Origin: Mesorhizobium sp. B4-1-4
Lineage (GTDB): Bacteria > Pseudomonadota > Alphaproteobacteria > Rhizobiales > Rhizobiaceae
Length of the DNA: 64,000 nucleotides
Assembly: GCF_006439395.2 (NCBI RefSeq)
Contig: NZ_CP083950.1
Location: forward strand, 5,445,001-5,509,000
Direction: 5' to 3'
In this document: piece by piece, positions 51,178 through 59,240 of the stretch
Position numbering within the stretch: position 1 is the stretch's first letter
How the letters are laid out: each line of letters starts with the position of its first letter
The notes under the pieces: generated by a model
The model's input: the letters and a program-made list of their open reading frames with translations, nothing else
Database searches by the model: none
What the model was told of the DNA's origin: nothing
Position numbers and translations under genes: made by a program

Positions 51178-52119
51178 GTGAGTGCTCCCCAAAGATATGT
51201 CGAAAGCGCGACACCGCCCGTGGCGATCCTGTGCATGCTTGCGACCTACGTCTTCTTCACCTTCCTCGACACCAGCAGCAAATATCTCGTCCTGGCCGGT
51301 GTTTCCGCGCTGATCGTCGCCTGGGTGCGCTTTGCCGTGCATGTGGTGCTTGTCGGCGCGCTGCTGCGCGGCTGGCGCGAGCCGGTGCGGTTTCGCCCGG
51401 TCAATCTGCCGGCGCATGTGCTGCGCGGTGTGTTCCTGTTCGGCTCGACCATGTGCAACATCCTGGCCCTGCGCTCCCTGCAACTGGCCGAGACGACGTC
51501 GATCTATTTCTTCGGGCCGATGGTGATCACCGCACTTGCCGGTCCGCTGCTCGGCGAATGGGCCGGCTGGCGGCGCTGGCTGGCCATTCTGGCGGCCTTC
51601 GCCGGGGTTCTGATCATCACCCGGCCCGGTGTCGGCGTTTTCGGCATCGGGCATCTCTTCGCGCTCGGCTCGATGCTGTCCAACAGCTTCTACGTCATCA
51701 TGACGCGCCGCATGTCGGCCACCGAAACGCCGGAAAGCCTGATCCTGTTCTCGGCGCTGGCGCCGGCGGTGCTGCTTTTGCCGATGCTGCCCTTTTCATT
51801 CTCGCTGCCGCATGATGGCTGGCACTGGTTCGTGCTGCTCATGCTCGGCGTTTTCGGCGGCGTCGGGCACTGGCTGCTGGTCCAGGCCTATCGGCTGGCG
51901 ACGACCACGGCACTGGCGCCCTATCCCTATTCGCAGATGGTATGGATGATCCTCTCCGGCTGGATCGTCTTTAGCCAATTCCCCGACCGCTGGACACTGG
52001 TCGGCGCCGCCATCATCGTCGCCAGCGGCCTCTACATCGTCCACCGCGAGCACCGGCTCCGGCTGCAGAGCCGAGCGGTCTCCGATGTCGAAGCCGAAGC
52101 GCTGGCAAAAAAACTTTGA
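51178..52119 (+). CDS. DMT superfamily (EamA) transporter
   Basis: A 313-aa inner-membrane protein with about ten TM helices in two EamA repeats: first from A-I-L-C-M-L-A-T-Y-V-F-F-T-F-L-D, second from F-A-L-G-S-M-L-S-N-S-F-Y-V-I-M-T. It probably exports a small metabolite. No good ATG is available: a GTG at 51178 lies 16 codons before TM1, and the frame is open back to a TTG at 51070 with non-conserved residues. Start therefore uncertain. Confidence 0.72.
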   Translation: MSAPQRYVESATPPVAILCMLATYVFFTFLDTSSKYLVLAGVSALIVAWVRFAVHVVLVGALLRGWREPVRFRPVNLPAHVLRGVFLFGSTMCNILALRSLQLAETTSIYFFGPMVITALAGPLLGEWAGWRRWLAILAAFAGVLIITRPGVGVFGIGHLFALGSMLSNSFYVIMTRRMSATETPESLILFSALAPAVLLLPMLPFSFSLPHDGWHWFVLLMLGVFGGVGHWLLVQAYRLATTTALAPYPYSQMVWMILSGWIVFSQFPDRWTLVGAAIIVASGLYIVHREHRLRLQSRAVSDVEAEALAKKL

Positions 52120-52162
52120 TTTGCCCCCAATCGATGGCATAAGGCCGCCTTTAAACTGTTTA

Positions 52163-52211
52163 ATGCATGTTACCCAAAAGTGGGAACCGGTTCCGGGACA
52201 ACCACATGCAT
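52163..52211. repeat. CCCAAAAGTG-type hairpin repeat, copy 1
   Basis: ATGCATGT-TACCCAAAAGTGGGAACCGG-TTCCGGGACAACC-ACATGCAT: outer 8-bp stem with an inner CCC/GGG stem. Two closer relatives of each other lie at 62731-62780 and 62791-62832. It forms part of the leader of the LacI-type gene. Confidence 0.65.
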
Positions 52212-52243
52212 AGGGACTAAAGCCGGTCGGGGAGCACAGGTCA

Positions 52244-53266
52244 CTGGCACAGAAGATCAAGCTGTCGACGATCGCGGATGCGCTCGGCGTGTCCACCGCC
52301 ACAGTGTCACTGGCGCTGCGCGACAGCCCGCTGGTTGCCGGCAGCACGCGCGATCGCATCAAGGAACATGCGCGCGCCATCGGCTACATCTACAACCGCC
52401 GCGCCGCCAGCCTTCGCACCTCGCGCTCGGGCATTGTCGGCGTCGTCGTCCACGACATCATGAACCCGTTCTTCGCCGAGATCCTGCGCTCGATCGAAAG
52501 CGAACTCGACCGCAGCCGGCAGACCTTCATCCTGTCCAACCACTACGACCAGCTCGAGAAGCAGCGCACCTTCATCGACACGCTGCTGCAGCTCGGCGCC
52601 GACGGCGTCATCATGTCGCCGGCCATCGGCACGCCAGCTTCCGACATCCTGATGGCCGAGGAGAACGGCCTGCCGGCAGTGCTGATCGCCCGCACGGTCG
52701 AGGGCGCCGACGTGCCGGTGTTTCGCGGCGACGATGCTTACGGCACCGGCCTTGCCACCAACCATTTGATCTCGCTCGGGCACAAGCGCATTGCCATGAT
52801 CGGCGGCACCGACCAGACCTCGACCGGCCGCGACCGCTACCAGGGCTATGTCAACGCCATGGAGGCGGCGGGGCTCGAAGTCAGGCCGTCCTGGCGCATC
52901 GCCGGGCCGCGCACCAAGCAGGCCGGCTTCGAAGCCGCCGGGCAATTCCTGGCGCTGAAGGACAAGCCGACCGCCGCCTGCTGCTGGAACGACCTTGTCG
53001 CCATCGGCCTGATGAACGGCATTGCGCGTGCCGGCCTCGTGCCAGGCATCGACATCTCCGTCACCGGTTATGACGATCTCGAGGAAGCTGCGATCGCCAC
53101 ACCGGCACTGACCACCGTCTGGAACGGCCAGCGCGAGGTCGGCCGCCGTGCCGCCAGCGCGCTGCTCGACAAGCTCAACGGGCAGACGGTGCGGCCCTCG
53201 CAGGAATTGATCAAGCCGGAGCTGCATGTGCGTCAGTCGACCGGCAAGCCGGTGGAGCGTGCATGA
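52244..53266 (+). CDS. LacI-family regulator, apparent CTG start
   Basis: A 340-residue frame. The LacI HTH begins K-L-S-T-I-A-D-A-L-G-V-S-T-A-T-V-S-L-A-L. The first ATG/GTG in frame (GTG, 52289) falls inside this helix-turn-helix and would destroy it. Upstream in frame the only plausible initiator is CTG at 52244, with GGGGAG about 10 bases before; a stop closes the frame at 52211. Either a rare CTG start or a TTG/ATG start lost by one base change. The effector domain is normal. ATGA overlap with the dehydrogenase gene suggests it regulates it. Confidence 0.72.
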   Translation: MAQKIKLSTIADALGVSTATVSLALRDSPLVAGSTRDRIKEHARAIGYIYNRRAASLRTSRSGIVGVVVHDIMNPFFAEILRSIESELDRSRQTFILSNHYDQLEKQRTFIDTLLQLGADGVIMSPAIGTPASDILMAEENGLPAVLIARTVEGADVPVFRGDDAYGTGLATNHLISLGHKRIAMIGGTDQTSTGRDRYQGYVNAMEAAGLEVRPSWRIAGPRTKQAGFEAAGQFLALKDKPTAACCWNDLVAIGLMNGIARAGLVPGIDISVTGYDDLEEAAIATPALTTVWNGQREVGRRAASALLDKLNGQTVRPSQELIKPELHVRQSTGKPVERA

Positions 53267-54246
53267 CCAAGGCTGAACAGCTCGATACCATTGCCGTTCT
53301 GGTGCCGGCGGATTTCAGCGGCCATGCGGCAGAGCGTATCGACCGCACGTTCAGGCGCGTCGGGATCGAGCGCACCGATCCGGCGCTGGTCACCGAGGAG
53401 ATGCGCCGCACGGTGCGTGGCATAGCCTCCTTTGCCGGCATCGGCGCGGCGATGATGGACGCATTGCCCAATCTCGAAATCATCGCCTCCTTCGGTGTCG
53501 GCTACGATTCGGTCGATGTCAGCCATGCGGCGGCGAAGGACATCATGGTCACCAACACGCCCGACGTCTTGACCGAAGAGGTTGCGGACACGGCGATCGG
53601 GCTGCTCATCAACACGGTCCGCGACCTGCCGCGCGCCGAGACCTGGCTGCGTGACGGCAGTTGGGTGCGCAAGGGCAACTATCCGCTGAGCCGGCTGACC
53701 TTGCGTGGTCGCAGCGTTGGTATTTTCGGCATGGGCCGTATCGGGCAAGCCATTGCCCGGCGGCTGGAAGCGTTCGGCCTGCCGATCGCCTATCACAACC
53801 GGCGTCGTGTCGAAGGTCTTGCCTACCAGTATCATCCGACACTGAAGGGCCTTGCCGAAGCGGTCGACACGCTGATTTCGGTCGCACCCGGCGGAATTTC
53901 GACGCAGAAGGCGGTCAATGCCGAGGTCCTGTCGGCGCTCGGCGCCAACGGTGTCTTCGTCAACATCGGCCGCGGCAGCACGGTCGACGAGACGGCCCTT
54001 GCGGCGGCTCTTGCCGACGGCACCATCGCCGCCGCCGGGCTCGATGTCTTCGCCGACGAACCTAACGTGCCCAAGGCGCTGCTCGACGCGCCGAATACCT
54101 CGCTGCTGCCGCATGTCGGCTCCGCCTCGGAGCATACGCGCCGCGCGATGGCGGATCTGTGCGTCGATAATCTGGTGTCCTGGTTCAGCGACCGCCGGCC
54201 GCTGACACCGGTGCCCGAGACCGCGCATGTGAAGGCTCGCAGCTGA
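53263..54246 (+). CDS. D-2-hydroxyacid dehydrogenase
   Basis: A 327-aa NAD(P)-dependent dehydrogenase of the D-isomer-specific family (glyoxylate/hydroxypyruvate reductase-like). Rossmann motif V-G-I-F-G-M-G-R-I-G-Q-A; catalytic Arg in N-I-G-R-G-S, Glu in A-D-E-P and His in L-L-P-H-V-G-S-A. Cytoplasmic. Coupled to the LacI-type gene; substrate unknown. Confidence 0.83.
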   Translation: MTKAEQLDTIAVLVPADFSGHAAERIDRTFRRVGIERTDPALVTEEMRRTVRGIASFAGIGAAMMDALPNLEIIASFGVGYDSVDVSHAAAKDIMVTNTPDVLTEEVADTAIGLLINTVRDLPRAETWLRDGSWVRKGNYPLSRLTLRGRSVGIFGMGRIGQAIARRLEAFGLPIAYHNRRRVEGLAYQYHPTLKGLAEAVDTLISVAPGGISTQKAVNAEVLSALGANGVFVNIGRGSTVDETALAAALADGTIAAAGLDVFADEPNVPKALLDAPNTSLLPHVGSASEHTRRAMADLCVDNLVSWFSDRRPLTPVPETAHVKARS

Positions 54247-54393
54247 GCGGCCAAGCCACCATATTATTAACGCCAGCCTAACCCTTTGAAATCATTTTTT
54301 ATCCAGAAGTTCGCAGGGTGAAGAAAGAATGAAAGTGCTTTCCGCACTGATCCTTTGCTGTCGCTGGCGGGCGATCGGAAGACTGAAGACTGA

Positions 54394-55185
54394 TTATTCC
54401 GCAGCGGCCCGTGCACCGGCTTTTGCTGTGGCGTGCAGGCGCACCGCATCGCCGAAAGCGCGGAAGATCTTGGCCGAGATGCTGTCCGATTTGACCCAAT
54501 ATTCCGGGTGCCACTGGACACCGACCGCGAAGGCGCGGGCATCCCTGACCGAAACCGCCTCGACCGTGCCGTCGGCGGCGACGGCTTCGAGCTGCAGTTT
54601 CGGGCCGAGCCGGTCGACGGCCTGGCGGTGCACCGAATTGACCATGATCTCGCCCTCCCCGAACACGCCGGCCAGGCAGCTTCCGGACTTGATCGTCACC
54701 CTCTGGCGGATGCCGAAGCGCTCGTCCTGATTGTCGCTCACCGGTGCGCGGTGGTCGAGCGAACCCTCGCGCTCCTGGATCTCGGTCGCCAGCGTGCCGC
54801 CCAGCGCCACATTCATCTCCTGGATGCCACGGCAGATGGCAAGCAGCGGCACGCCACGCTCGATCGCCCTGCGGATCAGCGGCAGCGTGGTGGCGTCGCG
54901 GGCCGGGTCGTAGGGGCCGTTGGCTTCACTGGGGTCGCCGCCGTAGAGCGAGGGGTGGACGTTGGATTTCGAGCCGGTCAGCATGACGCCGTCGACCGAC
55001 GACAGAAGTTCGTCGAAGTCGAGCCTGTCGCCGAATGATGGCACCAGCAGCGGGAAGACGCCCGCCCCCGTGATCGCCGCCTCCAGGTATTGCTGCGGGG
55101 CGGCATGCCAGGTGTAGTTGTCGAACTGGCGGACGTCGGTCGATATGGCGACGAGCGGCTGATGCATTTTGGGTCTGTTTTCCAT
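54394..55185 (-). CDS. Class-I glutamine amidotransferase-like gamma-glutamyl hydrolase
   Basis: A 263-aa peptidase C26-type enzyme, like gamma-glutamyl-GABA hydrolase. Nucleophile Cys in L-A-I-C-R-G-I-Q-E-M-N-V, catalytic H-P-E in V-Q-W-H-P-E-Y-W. G-S-K-S-N-V-H-P-S-L-Y-G is family-typical. It would release glutamate from gamma-glutamylated amines, so it could complete the GS-like pathway at 42.7-45.5 kb although it is 9 kb away. The gap 54247-54393 to the convergent dehydrogenase shows no clear terminator. Confidence 0.82.
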   Translation of the reverse strand: MENRPKMHQPLVAISTDVRQFDNYTWHAAPQQYLEAAITGAGVFPLLVPSFGDRLDFDELLSSVDGVMLTGSKSNVHPSLYGGDPSEANGPYDPARDATTLPLIRRAIERGVPLLAICRGIQEMNVALGGTLATEIQEREGSLDHRAPVSDNQDERFGIRQRVTIKSGSCLAGVFGEGEIMVNSVHRQAVDRLGPKLQLEAVAADGTVEAVSVRDARAFAVGVQWHPEYWVKSDSISAKIFRAFGDAVRLHATAKAGARAAAE

Positions 55186-55430
55186 CTGGCAAGGGATGTC
55201 CTGCCCTCAAAATAGGCGATCCCCTGGCTTTTTTCCATGCCAAGTTTCAGCGTGTCGGATAGGCCAGCAGGCAGCCCGTTAGACTATAGTGGCAAGGTCG
55301 CGCGCCTGCGCTGTCAAATCCCTCCGCCATGCTGGACTCGACTTCTTGCCCGTGTATTGTCTCGTCCCGACCGATCCGGATACGAAGCTTGTCCTCGGCA
55401 TCGGTCTGTTGATCCAAAAGGGAGGACTTC

Positions 55431-56540
55431 ATGGATCGTCGTTCGTTCATTCGCAAGGCCGGCGTGACCGGTGTCGGCGCCGCCGCGGCGGCGGCAACTC
55501 TGGCGGCACCGGCTATAGCCCAGTCCAATCCCAAGGTGACGTGGCGGCTTGCGTCGTCGTTCCCGAAGTCGCTCGACACCATCTATGGCGGCGCCGAAGT
55601 GTTTTCCAAGATGCTGTCGGAAGCCACCGATGGCAATTTCCAGATCCAGGTCTTCGCCGCCGGCGAACTCGTGCCCGGCTTGCAGGCCGCTGACGCCACC
55701 ACGGCCGGCACGGTCGAGGCCTGCCACACGGTGGCATATTATTACTGGGGCAAGGATCCGACCTGGGCGCTGGGCGCGGCGGTTCCCTTCTCGCTCAATG
55801 CGCGCGGCATGAATGCCTGGCACTACCATGGCGGCGGCATCGACCTGTTCAACGAATTTCTCGCCACGCAAGGTCTGTTCGGCCTGCCGGGCGGCAACAC
55901 CGGCGTGCAGATGGGCGGCTGGTTCCGCAAGGAGATCAACACCGTCGCCGACCTGTCCGGCCTTAAGATGCGCATCGGCGGCTTTGCCGGCAAGGTGGTG
56001 CAGAAACTCGGCGTCGTGCCGCAGCAGATCGCCGGCGGCGATATCTACCCGGCACTGGAAAAAGGCACCATCGACGCCGCCGAATGGGTTGGTCCCTATG
56101 ACGACGAGAAGCTCGGTTTCTACAAGGTCGCGCCCTACTACTATTACCCCGGCTGGTGGGAAGGCGGCCCGACTGTCCACCTGCTGTTCAACAAGGCGAA
56201 ATACGAAGAACTTTCGCCGACTTACAAATCGCTGCTGCGCACCGCCGCGCAGGCCGCCGACGCCAACATGCTGCAGAAATACGATTATGTGAATCCGCCG
56301 GCGGTGAAGCGGCTGGTCGCTGGCGGCGCGAAGCTGCGTCCGTTCAGTCAGGACATCATGTCCGCCTGTTTCGAGAAGGCGAACGAGGTCTATGCCGAAA
56401 TGGAGGCCTCGAACGCGCCGTTCAAGAAGATCTGGGAATCGATCAAGGGCTTCCGCAAGGAGCACTATCTCTGGGCCCAGGTGGCGGAATACAATTACGA
56501 CACGTTCATGATGGTGCAGCAACGCAACGGCAAGCTGTAG
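55431..56540 (+). CDS. TRAP transporter substrate-binding protein (DctP type)
   Basis: A 369-aa periplasmic protein with a Tat-like signal (D-R-R-S-F-I-R-K-A, A-I-A-Q cleavage near 29). Mature part: T-W-R-L-A-S-S-F-P-K-S-L-D-T, G-V-Q-M-G-G-W-F-R-K, L-K-M-R-I-G-G-F-A-G-K-V, A-E-W-V-G-P-Y-D-D. This subgroup is often annotated mannitol/chloroaromatic TRAP. GGGAGGA precedes the ATG. The presumed membrane partners (59241-61633) are on the opposite strand beyond the IS element. The leader 55186-55430 shows no other gene. Confidence 0.82.
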   Translation: MDRRSFIRKAGVTGVGAAAAAATLAAPAIAQSNPKVTWRLASSFPKSLDTIYGGAEVFSKMLSEATDGNFQIQVFAAGELVPGLQAADATTAGTVEACHTVAYYYWGKDPTWALGAAVPFSLNARGMNAWHYHGGGIDLFNEFLATQGLFGLPGGNTGVQMGGWFRKEINTVADLSGLKMRIGGFAGKVVQKLGVVPQQIAGGDIYPALEKGTIDAAEWVGPYDDEKLGFYKVAPYYYYPGWWEGGPTVHLLFNKAKYEELSPTYKSLLRTAAQAADANMLQKYDYVNPPAVKRLVAGGAKLRPFSQDIMSACFEKANEVYAEMEASNAPFKKIWESIKGFRKEHYLWAQVAEYNYDTFMMVQQRNGKL

Positions 56541-56550
56541 GTCGCGACCA

Positions 56551-56577
56551 GCCCCTTCTCCCCGTCACTATACGGGG
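56551..56577. repeat. RIME-like repeat, locus E, left part (interrupted by IS)
   Basis: GCCCCTTCTCCCCGTCACTATACGGGG, i.e. the left half of a repeat whose other half resumes at 58097. Removing the IS and one target duplication restores a standard copy matching locus D. Confidence 0.8.
56568..56577. repeat. Left target-site duplication of the IS4-family element
   Basis: CTATACGGGG immediately before the left inverted repeat; identical to 58097-58106. Confidence 0.85.
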
Positions 56578-58096
56578 CTAGCGTGCGCACACATTTGATT
56601 TGGCGGTGGTCAGTATGGGTTTGCAAGGACGAAGCCCTCAACAATGGCGTGGAAGCGTTTGAGGCCGTTGCTGAAGGTGACCGGGCCCGGCGGGCGCTCC
56701 TTTGGATAGCCGTTCCAGCCGCCGAGCCGGGCAATGCACCAGGCCGCCCAAGCGAGCGTGTGTGGCGGATGCGGGTTCTTCTGCGTTTGGGTCTTGCCTT
56801 CCAGCCTGGCGACCAGCGCGTCCAGAACGGCGATCTCGGCGGGATTGAAGAGGCGTGTGGCCCTGAGGGTCTGGCCGGCCGCGTCGCGCCCGTGCACGAG
56901 TTGCATAACCCTGGTGGCCACGATCAGCGCGGTTGCAGCCAGACGTTCGAGTGCATCGCCATCGGCGATGAGGCTTTCCTCCAGATCGATGGCCTGCGAC
57001 TTCAAGGTCCGGAACAACTGCTCGATGGTCCAGCGCGACCGGTAGAGATCGACGATGGCGATGGCATCGGCGAGTGTCTTGACGGTGTGGGTTGTCAACA
57101 GCCGCCAGATCACCGCGTCCTTGGGCGAAGGCGGATCGATCTCGCGCACTTCCACGATATTGAGCCTGACCGCGCGCGGATCGCGGCGGTCGGCCCCAAG
57201 GCGCGGCTGGCGCAAGGTGACCTCGGCGAAGCGAACGGCCAGGTGCACCTTGCGTCCCGGCCGGCCGGGACGCGCCTGCAGATCGAAGGCGATGCGGCCG
57301 GCTTCCGGCGTCTTGGCTATCTCGCCGAACAAGCGGCCGCCCTCTTCCCCCAGCGCCCGATCGCGCACAGCGCGCATGAGCACATGCGTGCGCTCGTCAG
57401 GCAGCCTTGCCAGCACCTCGTAGATGTCGGCCTCGCGGTCGCCGATCACGGTGAGGAGCGGCGTGTCGGTCAGCGCCTGGCGGGCCGCCGTGGCGGTGGC
57501 GATCCATTTGTAGCTTTCCTTGGCTTCGATCGGCAGGGCCTGGTAGTCGTCCGCCTTCTGCCCCCGGCGCCGCCAGATCGTGGCCGCCGCAAGGCCCAGC
57601 ACCGACCCGTCGCCGGCATCCACGGCCAGAGCCGGGTGTACGAACAGCCCGATATCCTTGCCGTTGCCGACACATCCGAGGCCGCGCTTGCGCGAGGCCT
57701 TGGCCTGATAGTTGATCTCGCTGCTGTCCTCGATGATCAGCACATGACGGCCGGCCGCCGCCTTGGCCGTTTGCGCCGCCGCCGTGCGCACGATCTCCTG
57801 CACCGTCACGTTGGGATTGCCAAACAGCCGCGTGAACGCAACCTGTTCCGCGCGTGTATCGGCCAGCCGACGCATGCCCGCGCTGATGCGCATGCACATG
57901 CGCTCCAGCACCATGCTCCCCTTTTTTGCAAGCGCAGGTCGCCGAAGTATCCAAGCAGCGGTGCCATCGTCGAAATCTCCCGAATCAACAATGGCAGCTA
58001 CAGAATCACACACGATTCCAACCCTTCAAGCCCCATCTGCCGCCCGGCCAATACGTCCCTTGACACCCCTCCGAAGCAGATGTGTGCGCACGCTAG
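56578..58096. mobile_element. IS4-family insertion sequence, complete
   Basis: 1519 bp. Terminal inverted repeats are 17 bp perfect: CTAGCGTGCGCACACAT (56578-56594) and its complement (58080-58096), extending imperfectly to about 26 bp. Flanked by 10-bp direct repeats. One intact transposase gene. Perfect ends, duplication and intact gene indicate a recent, probably still mobile insertion. Confidence 0.92.
56610..58013 (-). CDS. IS4-family transposase (IS50/Tn5-like)
   Basis: A 467-aa DDE transposase. First Asp in L-I-I-E-D-S-S-E-I-N-Y, second in I-G-D-R-E-A-D-I-Y, and the family signature Y-R-S-R-W-T-I-E-Q-L-F-R-T-L-K, which fits Y-x2-R-x3-E-x6-K exactly. Length close to Tn5 transposase (476 aa). 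No frameshift or stop, so cut-and-paste transposition is expected. It fills nearly the whole element. Confidence 0.9.
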   Translation of the reverse strand: MCDSVAAIVDSGDFDDGTAAWILRRPALAKKGSMVLERMCMRISAGMRRLADTRAEQVAFTRLFGNPNVTVQEIVRTAAAQTAKAAAGRHVLIIEDSSEINYQAKASRKRGLGCVGNGKDIGLFVHPALAVDAGDGSVLGLAAATIWRRRGQKADDYQALPIEAKESYKWIATATAARQALTDTPLLTVIGDREADIYEVLARLPDERTHVLMRAVRDRALGEEGGRLFGEIAKTPEAGRIAFDLQARPGRPGRKVHLAVRFAEVTLRQPRLGADRRDPRAVRLNIVEVREIDPPSPKDAVIWRLLTTHTVKTLADAIAIVDLYRSRWTIEQLFRTLKSQAIDLEESLIADGDALERLAATALIVATRVMQLVHGRDAAGQTLRATRLFNPAEIAVLDALVARLEGKTQTQKNPHPPHTLAWAAWCIARLGGWNGYPKERPPGPVTFSNGLKRFHAIVEGFVLANPY

Positions 58097-58137
58097 CTAT
58101 ACGGGGAGAAGGTCCCGGCACGGGAATGAGGGGCGGC
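58097..58137. repeat. RIME-like repeat, locus E, right part, with right target duplication
   Basis: CTATACGGGG (58097-58106, the right target duplication) runs into GAGAAGG ... GGAATGAGGGGCGGCG, the right half of the interrupted repeat. Confidence 0.8.
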
Positions 58138-58198
58138 GCAACGTAGGGCAAAGGGCGAATTCCTACGTGCAGCGCCTCGTCGTCGAACGATCAGCGCC

Positions 58199-59227
58199 TC
58201 ACCCTCGATAAGGCACCACCAGCACCTTCACTTCGCCCGGCGCGGGCGGATTGGCAATCACCGCCGGGGCCTCTTCAAGGGTGACCTGCCTGGAGATCAA
58301 CTGGTCGATCTCGATCGTGCCAGACGCGATAAGCTCGGCGGCGCGGCCGTGGGTGTAGGGATTGAGGAAGGAGCCCAGGACCTTCAATTCGCGAAACAGC
58401 AGGTCGAAGGGTTCGAAGGCCACCTTCATGCCTTGCGGCACCACGCCGACGATAACCACCGTGCCGCCGGCTCTCGCGACCCGCATCGACTGCTCCACGG
58501 TGTCGCGCACCCCGGCGCATTCGAACACCACGTCGGCGCCGCCCGGCATCAGCCCCGTCGGCCCGGCAATGGCATCGATGACATCGGCGGCGGCGGGATC
58601 GACCGTCGCCGTTGCGCCGAGCCTCTCGGCAAGCGCGCGCCGCGAGGCCTGCCTTGTCGACAGGATGATCGTCGTGGCGCCTGCCAGCCGCGCCAGTTGC
58701 ACGGTGAGCAGGCCGATCACGCCGCCGCCGAGCACGACCACCGAACTGCCCGGCTTGATCTCGGCAAGGTCGACGCCATGCAGGCAGCAGCCAAGCGGCT
58801 CGCAGAACGCGCCATGTGTCGGCGGCAAACCGGCGGGCAGGACAAAGGCCTGTTTCTGCGGCAGCACGACATAGTCGGCGAAACCGCCGTCGCGGTGGAT
58901 ACCGATGGCGTTGAGATTGCGGCAGAGATTGACCCGGCCGGCATGGCAATGCGGGCATCGACCGCAGGCGATGTTGGGATCGCCGGTGACGCGGTCGCCG
59001 ACGGCGAAACCGGAGACGGCAGGGCCGATCGCCTCGATGATGCCCGAAAATTCATGCCCGGGCGTTACAGGCGGTCGGCAGGGAAATTCGCCATGAAACA
59101 GATGCCTGTCGGTGCCGCAGACGCCGCAGGCCTCGATCCGCACCAGAAGCTCGTCCGGTCCCGGAACGGGCTTGGCGATCTCGCGCAGCGAGATGCTGCC
59201 AACCGCCTCCAGCCGAACCGCTTTCAT
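58199..59227 (-). CDS. Zinc-dependent alcohol/polyol dehydrogenase
   Basis: A 342-aa medium-chain dehydrogenase. Catalytic zinc: C-G-V-C-G-T-D, G-H-E-F; structural zinc four-Cys lobe C-G-R-C-P-H-C-H-A-G-R-V-N-L-C; Rossmann V-V-L-G-G-G-V-I-G-L-L. Similar to sorbitol/threonine-type dehydrogenases. ATG at 59227 after GGGGGAG; longer frames are non-conserved. It follows the TRAP permease genes by 13 bases, so it probably oxidises the polyol or alcohol imported by that transporter. Confidence 0.84.
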   Translation of the reverse strand: MKAVRLEAVGSISLREIAKPVPGPDELLVRIEACGVCGTDRHLFHGEFPCRPPVTPGHEFSGIIEAIGPAVSGFAVGDRVTGDPNIACGRCPHCHAGRVNLCRNLNAIGIHRDGGFADYVVLPQKQAFVLPAGLPPTHGAFCEPLGCCLHGVDLAEIKPGSSVVVLGGGVIGLLTVQLARLAGATTIILSTRQASRRALAERLGATATVDPAAADVIDAIAGPTGLMPGGADVVFECAGVRDTVEQSMRVARAGGTVVIVGVVPQGMKVAFEPFDLLFRELKVLGSFLNPYTHGRAAELIASGTIEIDQLISRQVTLEEAPAVIANPPAPGEVKVLVVPYRG

Positions 59228-59240
59228 GGCGTCTCCCCCA

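Noticed and set aside
54247..54393. Small gene between the dehydrogenase and the amidotransferase
   Set aside because: The + frame starting at 54329 runs mainly antisense through the amidotransferase gene and has no coding character of its own.
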